From Vibrio sp. ES.051 (GTDB taxonomy: Bacteria > Pseudomonadota > Gammaproteobacteria > Enterobacterales > Vibrionaceae), in NCBI RefSeq assembly GCF_002563795.1, contig NZ_PDJL01000004.1:1178001-1242000 (forward strand): a stretch of DNA of 64,000 bases, in the 5' to 3' direction. The notes beneath the pieces are model-generated. The model was not told where the DNA came from and made no database searches. It saw nothing but the letters and a program-made list of their open reading frames with translations. Position numbers and translations under genes: made by a program. This document shows, piece by piece, positions 63,766 to 64,000 of the stretch (the first letter of the stretch is position 1; every line of letters begins with the position of its first letter).

Positions 63766-63885
63766 TGCGATTCCTCAAAAAATATAATTTTAACCGTGAT
63801 CATTACGACCATAGTCTAATCCATATTACTACTGTTGCTATTCTTTCAGTGTTAAGCTAATGAAAAAGAACGACAAGGATAAGTT

Positions 63886-64000
63886 ATGAATTTCCCGTAT
63901 AGAAATATTGTAGTACTTACTGGGGCTGGTATCTCTGCCGAATCTGGTATTCAAACATTTCGTGCTCAAGATGGTCTCTGGGAGAATCACCGAATTGAAG
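63886..64000 (+). CDS. cobB: Sirtuin-type NAD-dependent deacylase CobB, 5' end only
   Basis: The first 38 residues are visible: the NAD-binding motif [23 protein letters not shown] is diagnostic of sirtuins, here closest to E. coli CobB, which removes acetyl and succinyl groups from lysines. AAGGA ribosome site at good spacing. The gene runs off the window. Confidence 0.9.
   Translation, partial: MNFPYRNIVVLTGAGISAESGIQTFRAQDGLWENHRIE

Overview
The window is a chromosomal segment of a marine gammaproteobacterium, almost certainly a Vibrio. Protein-level similarity points there (HrpA, YbiT, TyrP, NorM and AzoR close to E. coli but with Vibrio-type families such as DUF3802, DUF2960, DUF3080 and DUF2760 beside them). 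So do the divergent norM/riboflavin-synthase pair and the moderate, even GC content. No rRNA, tRNA, CRISPR array or prophage was seen. The only mobile element is one IS1634-type insertion sequence near the left edge.

Layout. 1-3.3 kb: the 5' part of a PAS-GGDEF gene (minus strand), an intact IS with 16-bp terminal inverted repeats, and about 940 bp of AT-rich, gene-poor, apparently decayed DNA. 3.3-10.7 kb: an iron-type alcohol dehydrogenase, tyrosine permease TyrP with two TyrR-box-like sites, several Vibrio hypotheticals, a GltS-type glutamate symporter and a Tag-like DNA glycosylase. 10.8-16.3 kb: a minus-strand operon of a DUF2760 protein and two divergent Hsp70 proteins. 16.4-30.4 kb: a relic of a GGDEF gene, a DEDDh exonuclease, TerB and PhoD-like proteins, AzoR, HrpA, an outer-membrane barrel protein, a BCCT osmolyte transporter, a small P-loop kinase and a periplasmic LigE-type DNA ligase. 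30.4-42.8 kb: housekeeping and signalling genes (DUF3080 lipoprotein, NorM, riboflavin synthase, fructosamine kinase, a REC-CheX/diguanylate cyclase pair, NlpC/P60 lipoprotein, sterol desaturase-type protein, DTW protein, NagK).

43-63.6 kb is a coherent formate dehydrogenase (FDH) island. It encodes molybdopterin nucleotide assembly (MobB-MoeA fusion, MobA), a tungstate-type ABC transporter (TupABC), a sigma-54 two-component system, FdhD, DUF3305/DUF3306, a multi-cluster ferredoxin-like protein, a TorD-like chaperone, a small Tat protein and the FdhABC enzyme with an extra membrane protein. YbiT and a 39-aa membrane ORF sit inside the island. The enzyme uses Cys, not selenocysteine. Together these genes import the metal oxyanion, build the cofactor, sulfurate and insert it, export the folded enzyme by Tat, and pass electrons from periplasmic formate to a membrane cytochrome b.

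The main new observation is regulatory. Four sequences matching the sigma-54 -24/-12 consensus, all ending TTGCT, lie upstream of the FDH operon, the tup operon, DUF3305/3306 and (weaker) fdhD. A palindromic motif (GGKACA-N3-TGTMCC) sits exactly 70 bp upstream of the -24 element at both the FDH and tup promoters, with a second good copy at tup. The sigma-54 response regulator encoded between them is the obvious candidate activator. This is a sequence-based prediction. The window ends inside cobB (sirtuin deacylase).
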